This document shows, piece after piece, positions 10,010 to 20,921 of a stretch of 64,000 nucleotides of DNA (position 1 is the stretch's first letter; the number at the start of each line of letters is the position of its first letter). Origin of the DNA: Angomonas deanei (lineage: Eukaryota; Euglenozoa; Kinetoplastea; Trypanosomatida; Trypanosomatidae). The stretch covers positions 436,501 through 500,500 of the forward strand of contig LR877155.1 in NCBI GenBank assembly GCA_903995115.1, in the 5' to 3' direction. The notes beneath the pieces were generated by a model, which saw only the letters and a program-made list of their open reading frames with translations, searched no databases and was not told where the DNA came from. Both the position numbers and the translations under genes were made by a program.

Positions 10010-10536
10010 TTCATATTTCTCGTTATGTGATTAGTCCTAGAGGGGCGAACATTATGCGCTTCTTCACCGCTCAGCCGAAATCCACCAATAATAATAATAA
10101 TAATCATCATAATAATCAAAATAATAATATTAAAAATGAAAATTTAGAAGATGAAATTAACGAAGCACCGTTCAAAAAAATAAAAGAAGAAGTCATGGAG
10201 GATAGTCATGTCACGCCGTTACCAGTAATGAAATCAAAAATGACAAAATTAGAAAATAATCATCATTTTAATCCCAATCGTATCACCGATATCGAAGATT
10301 TTATCCAACACTGTGGACAACAGTCTTTTTGGGAAACGGCTCCGATTTCTCATAATAATCAAAATAATCATAATCATAATCATAATAGTGAGTGGTCGTT
10401 ATTGCCAGCGGTTGGGTTTATCTGCCTAGGGTGTCCTTTATTGTTAAAGTGTGAAGTCACCGCCAATCAAAAAAATAATAAAAGTATTATTTCACCGTCT
10501 AATTGCCCTTATATGGCGGAGTGGCTGCGAGAGTGA
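8782..10536 (+). CDS. RNA polymerase III subunit RPC34/RPC6
   Basis: Winged-helix subunit of RNA polymerase III that links the enzyme to TFIIIB during promoter opening. The N-terminal half contains two winged-helix-like units (about residues 1-75 and 85-160) and the family hallmark PSSAITGGIFYS (about 158-169), matching the VTGGxWY motif of RPC34. The C-terminus is diagnostic: CLGCPLLLKC (Cys548, 551, 557) and SPSNCPYMAEWL (Cys575), the four cysteines that bind a 4Fe-4S cluster in human RPC39. Between the two halves and inside them are many Asn/His runs encoded by AAT/CAT repeats, which expand the protein to 584 residues against about 315 in human. The fold elements are otherwise kept, so the gene looks functional. 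Coding DNA is markedly AT-richer than the preceding gene. Confidence 0.9.
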
Positions 10537-10829
10537 AAAAAAAAACATCAATAATTTAATTTAATTCCGATTTTAATTATAATTTTTAATTGTATACAAT
10601 CATAATAATTTTTTTTTTTTGGATGTTTACGTGAGAAAAAAGTGAATAACAACACAATTTTTTGTTTCTCAATACTGTTTTCCCTTTTTTTTCTTTTTTT
10701 TTTTTCAAATAAAAAGCAACATTAGATTATTTTCCTATTTTCCTTTCTTTTTTTAAAATTGTATTTTATATTGAATTAGACTCACATTTATATATTTTTA
10801 GAAATTAACAAAAAAATAAAAAAAAAAAT

Positions 10830-12053
10830 ATGAATCGGAATGTTCTCCAAGAAACTCAAAACAGAATAAATAATAATAATAATAAAACAGAAAACAATGA
10901 AAAAATACGCTATCGCAACATTCTACAAAATAATAATAATAATAATAATAGTAATAATAATAATAAAATTATTATCGCCCATAAAGATATTCAGCTCCAG
11001 GATTTCAAGGCCCTCGATGTCATTGGTCAAGGCACCTATAGTGTTGTCACCAAGGTCTTACATCTACCATCCCAGCAAATATTCGCATTAAAACAACTCG
11101 ATCGATACAACCCTTCCTATTATTTTTATCATAATTCAGAAAATAATAATGTGAATAAAAATTATGAAAAGTTGATTAAAAATGAAATTAATATTCATCG
11201 CATGTGCCGTCATACACATATTGTGCGGCTGTATAATTATTTTTTTTCCAACGAGGATGAAAATTATGAAAATGAAAAAAATGAAAATAATCATCAAAAT
11301 TATAACACGATATACTTATTATTAGAATATTGCGCTCAAGGCAGCCTCGCCCAGAAACTACACCGCTACCAAGAAAAAAGAAAAAACTTACAACTCTCCA
11401 ATAATAAAAATGAAAATAATAATAATAATAATGTTATGTTTGGTTTCCCTGAACCGATGGCCGCTCGCTACCTTCGACATATTGCAAGAGGCGTACAATA
11501 CCTACACGAACGACATTATATTCACCGGGATTTAAAATTAGAAAATATTTTAGTCGATGGGTATGGAATTGCGAAGTTGGCGGACTTTGGATGGGCGGCG
11601 AGGCAAGAAAATAATAAAAATGAAAATAATGAAAAAAATGAAAATAATTTTGAAAAGAATGAAAATAATGAGGTAGAGGAAGGACGAGGGACGCTGTGCG
11701 GTACGTTAGATTATTTATCGCCAGAAGTCGTCGCTGGCCGATTACAAAACAATAAAAATAATGAAAATGATAAAAAAATTATGATTTCCGATAAAGTAGA
11801 TGTCTGGGCCATTGGTGTCATGGCGGTGGAGTTACTAACCGGTAAAACTCCTTTTTTTCACGCCGAAGAAAAACAAACATTACAGAATATTTTATCGTCT
11901 CCACCTCAACTTTACGAAAATGAAAAAAATGAAAATAATAATAATAATTATTTATCGGAGGAGGCGAAAAATTTTATTTTTTCAGCGTTGGAAAAAAATC
12001 CGGAAAAAAGACCGACCGTGACGGAATTGTTACAACACCAATTTTTACGGGAA

Positions 12054-12085
<32 letters not shown>

Positions 12086-12110
12086 GAGAAGTCGATCCCC
12101 AAAAGAATAA
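10830..12110 (+). CDS. Aurora-type serine/threonine kinase
   Basis: A 426-residue kinase with almost nothing outside the kinase domain except Asn runs. Motifs in order: Gly loop GQGTYSVV (about 65-72, third glycine replaced by Ser), FALKQLD with the ATP-binding Lys, EYCAQGSL hinge, HRDLKLEN catalytic loop, ADFGWAA (DFG followed by W, typical of Aurora), activation segment TLCGTLDYLSPE, and DVWAIGVMAVELLTGKTPF. TLCGTLDYLxPE and DFGW point to Aurora rather than other AGC kinases. Asn/Glu-rich inserts sit in loops: after the beta3 strand, between hinge and catalytic loop, and just after DFGWAAR. Trypanosomes have several Auroras; the short N-terminus is compatible with AUK1, the mitotic one of the chromosomal passenger complex, but I cannot decide between paralogues. 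Confidence 0.8.
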
Positions 12111-13222
12111 TAAAAAAATTATAATAATACAGAATAATTAAATGAATGAATAGAAGTGTATAGAGTGGATCTAAATTTTTTTTTTTAAAATAGTTTTTGT
12201 ATATTTTTACGATTATAAAAATAAAAAAAAGTTAATACATGAAATGATATGTTTCTGCGTTTATTTTCGGTTTCTTACTGTAATATATATTTTTTCTTTT
12301 CTCTCCTCTTTTTGTTTTTAAGAAGTTTCATATAGAAGAGTCCTTTTCTTTTCTTTTTTTGTTCTTTCTTTCCTATTATTAGTATAAATATATATATAAA
12401 AAAAAACCTTTTCCATTTTTTATTTTTAATAAGTTTTTACCCTAATTAATTTAAAAACAAAAAATACCATTTATATAAATTCCTAAAAGCTTTTTTTTTT
12501 AATTATTGTTTTTCCATATATATATTTCCGTTTCCTTTTCGTAAAAATAATAATAATAAAAAGCGTTTTTTGCCCACCTTTTTTTTCTTTTTTTTTTTGA
12601 GTTTTTCTTTAAAGTATAATTATTTTGCTTTATCAAACTTAAGAAACCAAAAACAAGAGAAAAAAATAATAATAATAGAATATTAAAAAAGTAGCTACAA
12701 AAAAAAAAAAAAAAAGTATTATCTTTTTTTTTTTTAACCCCCATTCCCCTCCACACTAATTTTTTTCTTTTTTTTTCTGTTGGTTAACTTTTTGTTTTTT
12801 CTTCCGTTATCTATATTCCTTTATTTCTGAAATTTTTATTGTTTTATTGAATTGCCATCAGTAATTTTTTTTTTTTGCTTTTTTTTTTTGTCGTTATTAT
12901 TATAATTGTGCGTGAAATCCGACTTTTTTTTTTTTAAAAAAAGCTGAAAATATTAAAATTATTGATATTCATTTTTATTTTGAGTGTTTTTTTCTTTCGG
13001 AGAATTGTAAACGGGAATTAAAAAAATAAATAAAAGAATACAATAAACGCAAAAAAGAGATAATTAACTAAAGTAGAAAAAAAAAAAGAAAAGTTATATA
13101 AAAAAGTAATTAATTTTTTTTTTTTACCGTCCTAACACCAAAAAACATAATAGTAGTAAACAGAAATAAAAAAGTAAAAAAATAAAAAACTAATTAAAAT
13201 AAAATAAAATAAAATAAAAAAT
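12111..13222 (+). other. 1.1-kb AT-only spacer
   Basis: Long T-runs and A-runs with TATATA and AATAATAAT stretches, ending in an (AAAAT)n-like leader just before the first RRM gene (13197-13221). No ORF with coding character on either strand. Much longer than spacers in the GC-rich parts of the window. Confidence 0.5.
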
Positions 13223-14605
13223 ATGTTCTTCAACGTCAACGCCCCGGCAGAAGAGTTTCAACTCCAATACATTCATCAAACTCAAAATAATAATAATAAT
13301 CATAATCGAAATGCGTCTCCACCACCGGTGCCGATTGTCTCCTGTGACTCCCCAGGTCGCCGACCTCGGAGTAGCCCTAACGTTGGACAGTACTACACCT
13401 TAAATCAAAATAATAATCATACTATGCATTCTTCCGATGATTTCAGCTCCGCGAGGGCCTCGGGGACACCGCCAGTGTTTCTCAGTGTCAATCCAAATGC
13501 AAATAATAATAATAATAATAATAATACTAATACTCAAAATAATAATCATCATACTACTATTCAGCCAGTGCCGCTGTACCCCCCAGGAAGTTATATGACG
13601 GCCTCTCAGCCAGTCTTCATGGTACCGATGCCACCACCAAACAATAATAATAATAATAATAATCAAAATAATAATAATATTCAAAATAATAATAATAATA
13701 ATAATAATGTGATTTATGTCAGCGGCAATGGTCTTCCTGCGGTCTATCATTCTTATCCGATGTTAGTCCCTCTACCGCCGGGCGGCAGCTACGTGCGACC
13801 CCAACCTTTCAATAATCAAAATCAAAATAATAATAATAATAATCCGAGTAATTTATTTTTCAACGGTCACCACAGCCGAACCAACACCGGTTTCAGCAGC
13901 CTCAACAGCGGTCAGGCCAGTAATTTCAATATGAATCAAACTCAAAATCAAAATATAAATAATAATAATAATAATACTATGAATGCCCCTCCCTCCTACG
14001 AAACCATCGTCCTAGACCCGAATGGTCCCCGCAGTCAGACCAACCTCTTTATTCGTAAATTAGCGAGCGCCATCACCGAAGAAGATTTATATGCGTTATT
14101 TTCCCCACATGGGAATATTTTATCGTTAGCGTTAATGAGAGATATTCACACGGGGGAGAGTCTAGGGACCGCGTTCGTGCGGTATGAGAAACACGAGGAG
14201 GCACGGGCGGCGATGTTGACGTTAGACGGTTATGACTTGTATCATCGAAATATTTCGATTCAGTGGGCAAAACGGCAGCACGACGGGGCGCCCGTGGGGG
14301 AGGCACGACGGAAAATAAGAAAATTATTCGTAAGAAATATTCCCATGAATATTCACACGAGGGAGCTGCGAGAGTTGTTTTCACCGTTTGGACATATTCT
14401 GACGATTACGCTGCATAAGGATACCGCGCCCATGACGAGCAAAGAAAATTTAAATTTGAATCATTTACAAAATAATAATAATGCCAGTAGTAGCATGGGG
14501 ACGTTGGAAATCTCAACAAGTCCTCCGCCTGCTGGCTATAATCATAATAACAATGATGACGAGGAATCCGTGTTGAAAGAAACCAGCCTCGGCGCCCTTC
14601 CAGAA

Positions 14606-14671
<66 letters not shown>

Positions 14672-15364
14672 AAAGACGATGGGGAGCGAAATATCGCCTT
14701 CGTGGTGTATGCCGAGGAAGGCAGCGCAGAAAATGCGGTGAAAGTATTGCACAACAAGTGCCCCTTCGATAGCTGTCATGGCATACCGCTCATGGTGAAG
14801 CTAGCGGAGGATAACAAACAACGGCTGGAGCGAAAATTAAAATTTTCCGATAATAATAATAATAATAATCATCAAACTAATATTAATGGCAGTGGCGGTA
14901 GCGCCGTGCTGAGAAGTGCGAGTCCACTACCGATGAATCATAATAATAATAATAATGCCAGTGCGAGTGTTTCTCCTATTATCAGCGGCACCTATCCGCA
15001 TCTCTCCACGTATATTAATCAAAATAATAATAATAATAATAATTTCAATCCAACCGTGTTGTATTCTTCTCCCATGCCAGCACATCCTCCACCGCAAAAT
15101 AATAATAATAATAATCAAAATCAAAATTTTCAAAATAATAATAATAAAAATCAGGCCGTGGCGTCTGGTTTTGCCAGTCCGCTGTATTCTCCTTCGAATA
15201 ATCATTTATCTCCTTCCTCGACGGATGTCTCCGCCGTCGCTGGCACTTCCAATAATAATAATTTTCAAAATAATAATAATAATAATAATATGATGATTCC
15301 CAGTGGTTATGTGCCCGTCATGATTCCAGTCCATCAACTACAGAATTTACAAGCACAGGGTAGA

Positions 15365-15401
<37 letters not shown>

Positions 15402-15727
15402 TTAATAATAATAATAACGGTTATTTCGTGGTGCAAGGACAGGACTTTTCTTCTTATTATACGGCTATGCCAACTACTGCAAATAATAATAATAATAATC
15501 AAAATAATAATAATCAAAATAAAAAAACAACGTATACTTCCATGAGTATGCAATACAATCAAAATAATAATAATAATAATGAGGATGTCGATTTAGATAC
15601 GATTACGAATCAATTATTATTTTTAAACGTGGAGGATAATAATAATAATGAAAATTTAGAAAATAATAACAAGGACAAGGAGACCACTCGGTATGAGAGA
15701 GATAGTTATAGTCCTGTCACGTATTGA
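13223..15727 (+). CDS. Asn-rich two-RRM RNA-binding protein, paralogue 1 of 4
   Basis: An 834-residue RNA-binding protein. RRM1 covers about residues 272-352 (RNP2 NLFIRKL, RNP1-like LGTAFVRY) and RRM2 about 366-535 (RNP2 KLFVRNI, RNP1 IAFVVYA), ending in the family signature GIPLMVKLAED. RRM2 is interrupted before its third strand by a large insert holding 21 consecutive Asn codons. Flanking regions are Asn/Gln/Pro/Ser-rich, prion-like. The four paralogues share order and signatures, so they arose by tandem duplication; this is the largest. Bases 14142-14215 are almost identical in DNA to the matching block of the other three. Likely role is post-transcriptional control of mRNA, the dominant regulatory level in kinetoplastids; the target is unknown. 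The prion-like tails suggest granule formation (inference). Confidence 0.88.
14606..14668 (+). repeat. (AAT)21 microsatellite inside RRM2 of paralogue 1
   Basis: Twenty-one uninterrupted AAT codons, all read as Asn. It is the longest pure AAT run I see in coding DNA here and lies in a loop of an RNA-binding domain. Such a tract should vary in length between strains. Confidence 0.95.
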
Positions 15728-17008
15728 AACAATTATGAAAAATAAAAAATAGTAAAAAAAAAAAAGAAATTATAATGAAGCGATTTTTTTTTCATACAGT
15801 TTTTTTTTTTTTCCATTCATTCTAAAAAAAAGTCAAAACGGAAAATAAAATAAAAATGACTTTTTTTTTGTGTTTATATAAATTTGTGCTGACATTTTTT
15901 TCTTCTTTTATCTCATTGACATTTTTTTTTCTTTTTTTGCTCAAACGTTTTTTTTTTCAAATTTTTATTGTTTTTTTTTTTTAAATCATTGTCCATTATT
16001 ATTCCATTTTTTTTTTCTTTCCTTTTTTTAGGATCATTGTGAGCATTCATTTTCGTGTTTTTTTAAGATTGTACTCAAAAAAAAAAAAAAATAGAAAAAA
16101 AAAGTGGAAATAATATAAAACATTGGAAAAAAAAAAAGCTTTTATACAAAAAGAAAAAATAGGATAATTCAAAAAAAAAAAATAATATAATAGAGTAATA
16201 CTAATTTTAAAAAAAAATAAAACAGAGGCGATTTTTTTTTTTTGGTTTTTTTTCTTTTTTTTATTTGTTTGCTGTGTTCATCCTCTCTATGCTCCCACGT
16301 GTGTCTGTCATAATTCATATTTATAGTTAAATAATAATTTATTATTATTATTATTATTATTTTATTTTTTTGTATTGATTTATTTCTGTTTTCTGTTTTT
16401 GTTGATTTGCGTTTAATTTCCCCTTTTCTCTCTTTTTTTTTTTTTAAGAATCGAATATTTTTTACAGTATTTCAGTTTTTTTTTTTTCTTATCCGATAAA
16501 AAAAAAGTAAGAAAGAAAACGAAAAAAATAATAAATTATTAAAAAATAGTAAAGTTTTAGTTTTCAAAAAAAAGTTTATTGTTTGGTTTGAACATAACAA
16601 ACGAAATATAAACAAACAAAAAAAAAAGATTACTTAAAAAAAAATATATTTTGTGTTTCCTAGGATTTAATAATAAGTGAATATTTATTATTAGAATTTT
16701 TTTGTTTTTTATTTTTCATTCCCCCTTTTTTTTTTGAGCTGTTTTTGAATCAAACAAGCAAAAAAAAAAAAATCCAATAACAATTATATATAAGCACATC
16801 TGTATATAATTTTATTTGTTTTTTTCTTCCTTTATTCTTGTGCGGAAACAAAAATAATTATTTTTGAAGGAGAAAAAAAGAAAAAAATAGAATTAAAACA
16901 AAGGTAATTCTATTGAGCGTATATTGAATAGCATTTGCCTATTCAATAAAAAAAAAAGTAAGTTTTACTACTTTTTTAAAAAAAATAAAAATAAAAATAT
17001 AAAAAAAA
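15728..17008 (+). other. 1.3-kb AT-only spacer with one hairpin
   Basis: Poly-T/poly-A runs and an ATT/ATA repeat near 16338-16362. Apart from the hairpin at 16922-16948 there is nothing gene-like. Confidence 0.5.
16922..16948 (+). promoter_or_regulatory. Perfect 10-bp stem hairpin upstream of RRM paralogue 2
   Basis: TATTGAATAG, a 7-base loop (CATTTGC), then CTATTCAATA: a perfect inverted repeat 60 bases before the ATG. It lies near or in the likely 5' leader, so it could be an RNA structure. Short AT-rich palindromes can also occur by chance in such DNA. Confidence 0.4.
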
Positions 17009-18730
17009 ATGTCCAAGACAGAGACCAGTCCCGAGACGATCCAGGCGGATAATAATAATACAAGCACCGAAAATAATAATAATAATAATCAAAATAATAA
17101 TAAATCAGAAAAAGAAATGTTACACGGTCGTCCTCGTCCTTCGCTGTTAATGCCCTCTGCCATCAGCAACGGCAACAGCAACCCCTCCGACGAAGACAGC
17201 GAACACAATAACAATCAAAATAATAATAAAAATTCAAATACAAAATATAATAACAATCGATCTTATGCGCAGGAGTATCATCAAGGCAGCAGTCGTCGTG
17301 GCAGTATGCGCTCCAACTACTCCAACGGTGGCAGTTCCAATAATAATAATCAAAATAATAATAACAATGTCGTGAATCAAAGTTTGGCCTATAATTATAA
17401 CAACTCCAACTTATTTTTACGAAATTTAAGTGGCGAGGTGGAACAAAAAGATTTAAACGAAATATTTTCCCAGTTTGGGACGATTATGAGTTCTGCCATT
17501 ATGCGTAATATTCACACGGGGGAGAGTCTAGGGACCGCGTTCGTGCGGTATGAGAAACACGAGGAGGCACGGGCGGCGATGGAGTACTTTTCAAACATTA
17601 ATGCACCGCAAAATAAAATAAAAGGAAAAGCAATTTCGATTCAGTGGGCAAAAAAGCACGACGGGGCGCCCGTCGGGGAGGCGCGACGGAAAATAACAAA
17701 ATTATTCGTAAGAAATATTCCCATTTCAGTCACGGTGGAGGATTTAACGAATTTATTTTCAAAGTACGGACCGGTCGAGCGCGTGACGATCCACAAGGAT
17801 ACCTCCCCGCCACCACCGTCCCCAGGGAATACACCCACGCACCCTCATGCTCAAAATAATAATACTAATAATAATAATTCTCAAAATAATAATTTATTTT
17901 CTGAACGTCATATTGCGTTTATTATCTACGCAGCGGAGGGCGCGGCGGAAAAAGCGGCCAACGCGGTGCACAACACGGTTTGCTTTGACAGTTGTGAAGG
18001 GATCCCACTCATGGTGAAGTTAGCGGAAGATAATTACAAAAAACACGGTTATAATAATAATAATAATAATAATTCTCAAAATAATAATAATAATAATAAT
18101 GCTGTGCCGGTTTCACCGAATTATGCGTCTGGCAGCAATCTCGCGACCCCGACGATGAGCGGTGCTCGCAATAATAATTTTAATAAAAATAATAATAATT
18201 CCATACCAACGTCGGTTTCCCCTTCGACCCCAAACTATATTAGTGGCAGTTTCAGTAATAATAATAATTCAGTGTTCACCCCGTCGAGTGTCCCTGCGCC
18301 GCGATCGTTTCAGTCTCCCTTTATCGGCGGGGAAGCCTCCTCGCTCCCACTGCATTTAAATTCTCCCCAACCACATCAAAATTTTCAAAATAATAATAAT
18401 AATAATGGCTATTATAATACGAGCCCAACGCCGTTGAATTACTTACAGCAACACCCTTCCATGAATCAAAATAATTATTCAAATTATAATAATAATAATA
18501 ATTTTCAAAATAATAATAACGGGTCGGTGTTGACGCCGCTGTCGACGACTTCTCAGCGAAGAAAGTCTTCTTTACCGTTTCACCTCAATCCCAGCGAGTT
18601 GGGCATGCAAAATAATAATAATAATAATAATTCCAATCGCAACACCCCTGCCACGACACCGACTAGTTGTAAGAGTTATCGTCATAACCCGTATAGCGTG
18701 GATAACGTGATCACGGAAACGACTTCGTAA
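17009..18730 (+). CDS. Asn-rich two-RRM RNA-binding protein, paralogue 2 of 4
   Basis: A 573-residue paralogue. RRM1 begins near residue 133 (NLFLRNLSG ... FSQFGTIMSSAIMRNI ... LGTAFVRY) and RRM2 near 230 (KLFVRNIPISVTVEDL ... HIAFIIYA), ending with GIPLMVKLAED near 340. The linker KKHDGAPVGEARRKI is shared almost exactly with paralogue 1, in DNA as well as protein. The DNA block 17465-17581 matches paralogue 3 at all but one of 117 bases. The C-terminal half is Asn/Ser/Pro-rich and closes with SCKSYRHNPYSV, similar to the SYRHNPYNT end of paralogue 4, so those two may be the closest pair outside the RRMs. No membrane segment or targeting signal is seen. Confidence 0.88.
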   Translation: MSKTETSPETIQADNNNTSTENNNNNNQNNNKSEKEMLHGRPRPSLLMPSAISNGNSNPSDEDSEHNNNQNNNKNSNTKYNNNRSYAQEYHQGSSRRGSMRSNYSNGGSSNNNNQNNNNNVVNQSLAYNYNNSNLFLRNLSGEVEQKDLNEIFSQFGTIMSSAIMRNIHTGESLGTAFVRYEKHEEARAAMEYFSNINAPQNKIKGKAISIQWAKKHDGAPVGEARRKITKLFVRNIPISVTVEDLTNLFSKYGPVERVTIHKDTSPPPPSPGNTPTHPHAQNNNTNNNNSQNNNLFSERHIAFIIYAAEGAAEKAANAVHNTVCFDSCEGIPLMVKLAEDNYKKHGYNNNNNNNSQNNNNNNNAVPVSPNYASGSNLATPTMSGARNNNFNKNNNNSIPTSVSPSTPNYISGSFSNNNNSVFTPSSVPAPRSFQSPFIGGEASSLPLHLNSPQPHQNFQNNNNNNGYYNTSPTPLNYLQQHPSMNQNNYSNYNNNNNFQNNNNGSVLTPLSTTSQRRKSSLPFHLNPSELGMQNNNNNNNSNRNTPATTPTSCKSYRHNPYSVDNVITETTS

Positions 18731-20427
18731 AAAAAAAAAAATAATGAATAATGATAATTTTTTTTTTGAAAATTGATGAAAGTAGAAATAGAAAAGAAAT
18801 TATTAATAAGATTTTTTCTTTTTTTTTATGTTTTTTTTTTTTTTTTTGGTTAAAAACAAGAAAAATGTTGGATAAATGGTTAATTTTTATATATAATAAT
18901 AAAATAAAAATAATAATAATAAAAATAATTTTGTTGACAAGAACGCAACAATCACCAAAAGAAATATTTAAAAAAAAAAATTGTTTTTTTTTTTCTGTTT
19001 TATATAAATAAAAGTCCACCACACTTCAGTTTTTTTTTTTTTTTGATCGAAAAAAGCAAAAAAAAAAAAAAAAAAAAAAAATAATAATAATAATAAATAT
19101 AAAGCAGTGTGCACATTTTTTTTCCCCCAATAATCTTTATATAAAATTATATAAGTTTTTTTTTATTGTTGTTGTTTCTGTCTCTTTTTTTTTTTTTTTT
19201 TTGATAATTTCCTTTTTTTTTTTTGTTAAATTGCACATACGAAATAAAAAATAAAACAGAATTATATTTTTGTCTTCTGAAAAAAAAAAAAAAGATATAT
19301 ATAAAAAAATTTGTACGAGTAAAACTATTGATCCGTAAAAAAAAAATCCTTTTTTTTTATATATTTATCAAAATACATGGAGTGCCAATTTTTTTTTTTA
19401 TTATTTTTATATACTATAAACAAAAAAAAAGTAAAGTGAAAATAAAACGTTGTTCATGTCATTTAAAAAAAAAAAAAGAAATAATTATTATGAGTTTTAT
19501 AATATTTATTTATATATAATCTATTAAAAAATGATTGCAACATACGCATTTTTTTTTTTAAATCAAACCCCCATTTCTGTTTTTTTTTTTTTTTTGTGTT
19601 TTTATGATTTTAACTCTCATTTGACTATTCCATTACATTCAATTTTTTTTTTTTTGGTTGTTGTGCTGCGAGAAAAAAAAAAAAGTTGTCATAAAAAAGA
19701 ATCTATATTCAAAAAAAATAATAAAAAATATATAATTTTCTGTTTTTTCTTTGGTGACTGATATATATAAAAAAAAAAAAATCTAAAACGGTGAATCATT
19801 AACTATAATTGAAGTTAAAAAAATCAAAAAAAAAAGTGTTTTTATTCTATTTTGATAACGAAACATCTAACACTGTATGAAACTTTATATATAAAAAAAA
19901 AATATGTTTATTTGCTGTTTTCTGTGTTTTCATTCTTTGAAAAAAAGTAAAGTGCCTATAATCTTCTTTTCTCTTTCTATTTTATAGCAATTATAGAAAA
20001 ATATCAATAAAAAAAAAAGGATTTTTATTTGTTTTTCTGTAAAAAAAAGTTTCTTGTTGTTTCTTTTTTTCCTTTTCTGTTCCATAGTTATCATTGTTTT
20101 ATAAAAGAAAGGAAAAATAGTAATAAAAAAACTTCATCGTATATTTTTCTTTTTGACATCTTTTTTTTTTTCTTTTTTTGTTACCCCAATTTTGTTTTTT
20201 TTTAGTAGCTGCGAAGGAAGAAAGAAAAAAAAAAAGAATAATTGCTTATACCTTTTTTTTTTTTTCTTCCTTTTTTTTTAAATATTACAGAACACACTTT
20301 TTATATAAATTATTAAAAAAAAAAAAAAAAAACACACACTCTCTAACAACAAAAGTAAATAAATAAATAAAAAAAAAAAGAAAAGTACCATAATATCTTT
20401 TTCTTTTTGTTAATTTTTTTTTTTTTG
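18731..20427 (+). other. 1.7-kb AT-only spacer, the longest in the window
   Basis: Runs of A and T up to more than 20 bases (for example A-run 19058-19080), TATATA blocks and (AAT)n. Several small open frames exist only as Lys/Phe/Ile translations of homopolymers and are not genes. No RNA gene recognised. A T-run (20415-20426) lies directly before the next start. Confidence 0.5.
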
Positions 20428-20886
20428 ATGTCGAATAATAATAACAATTTTGCGTTCCAGCTCGCCGCTGGCTATGATGGTTATCTACCGGAGGAGTACG
20501 GCGGGTCCCCCTATAATCTTCCATTTAACGTGAATTATCATAGAAATAATAATAATAATAATCAAAATAATAATAATAATACCTCACCGTTTTTATCGAA
20601 AAGTTCCTCGCCTCGTCGACAAAACAATAATAATAATCAAAATAATAATAATAATAATAATAATAACGCAAATTCTCAACACAGCAAGACTAATTTATTT
20701 ATTCGTAATTTATCCAAAAACACAAACGAAAAAGATTTAAATGAAATCTTTTCCCAGTTTGGGACGATTATGAGTTCTGCCATTATGCGTAATATTCACA
20801 CGGGGGAGAGTCTAGGGACCGCGTTCGTGCGGTATGAAAAACACGAGGAGGCACGGGCGGCGATGTTGACCTTTAACCACCCAGGA

Positions 20887-20921
<35 letters not shown>

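Noticed and set aside
13400-15562. Poly-Ile or poly-Leu frames antisense to Asn runs
   Set aside because: These are only the ATT or TTA reading of (AAT)n on the opposite strand.
19223-19761. Small open frames in the spacer between RRM paralogues 2 and 3
   Set aside because: Translations consist of Lys, Phe, Ile and Tyr from A/T homopolymers; there is no compositional change from the rest of the spacer.
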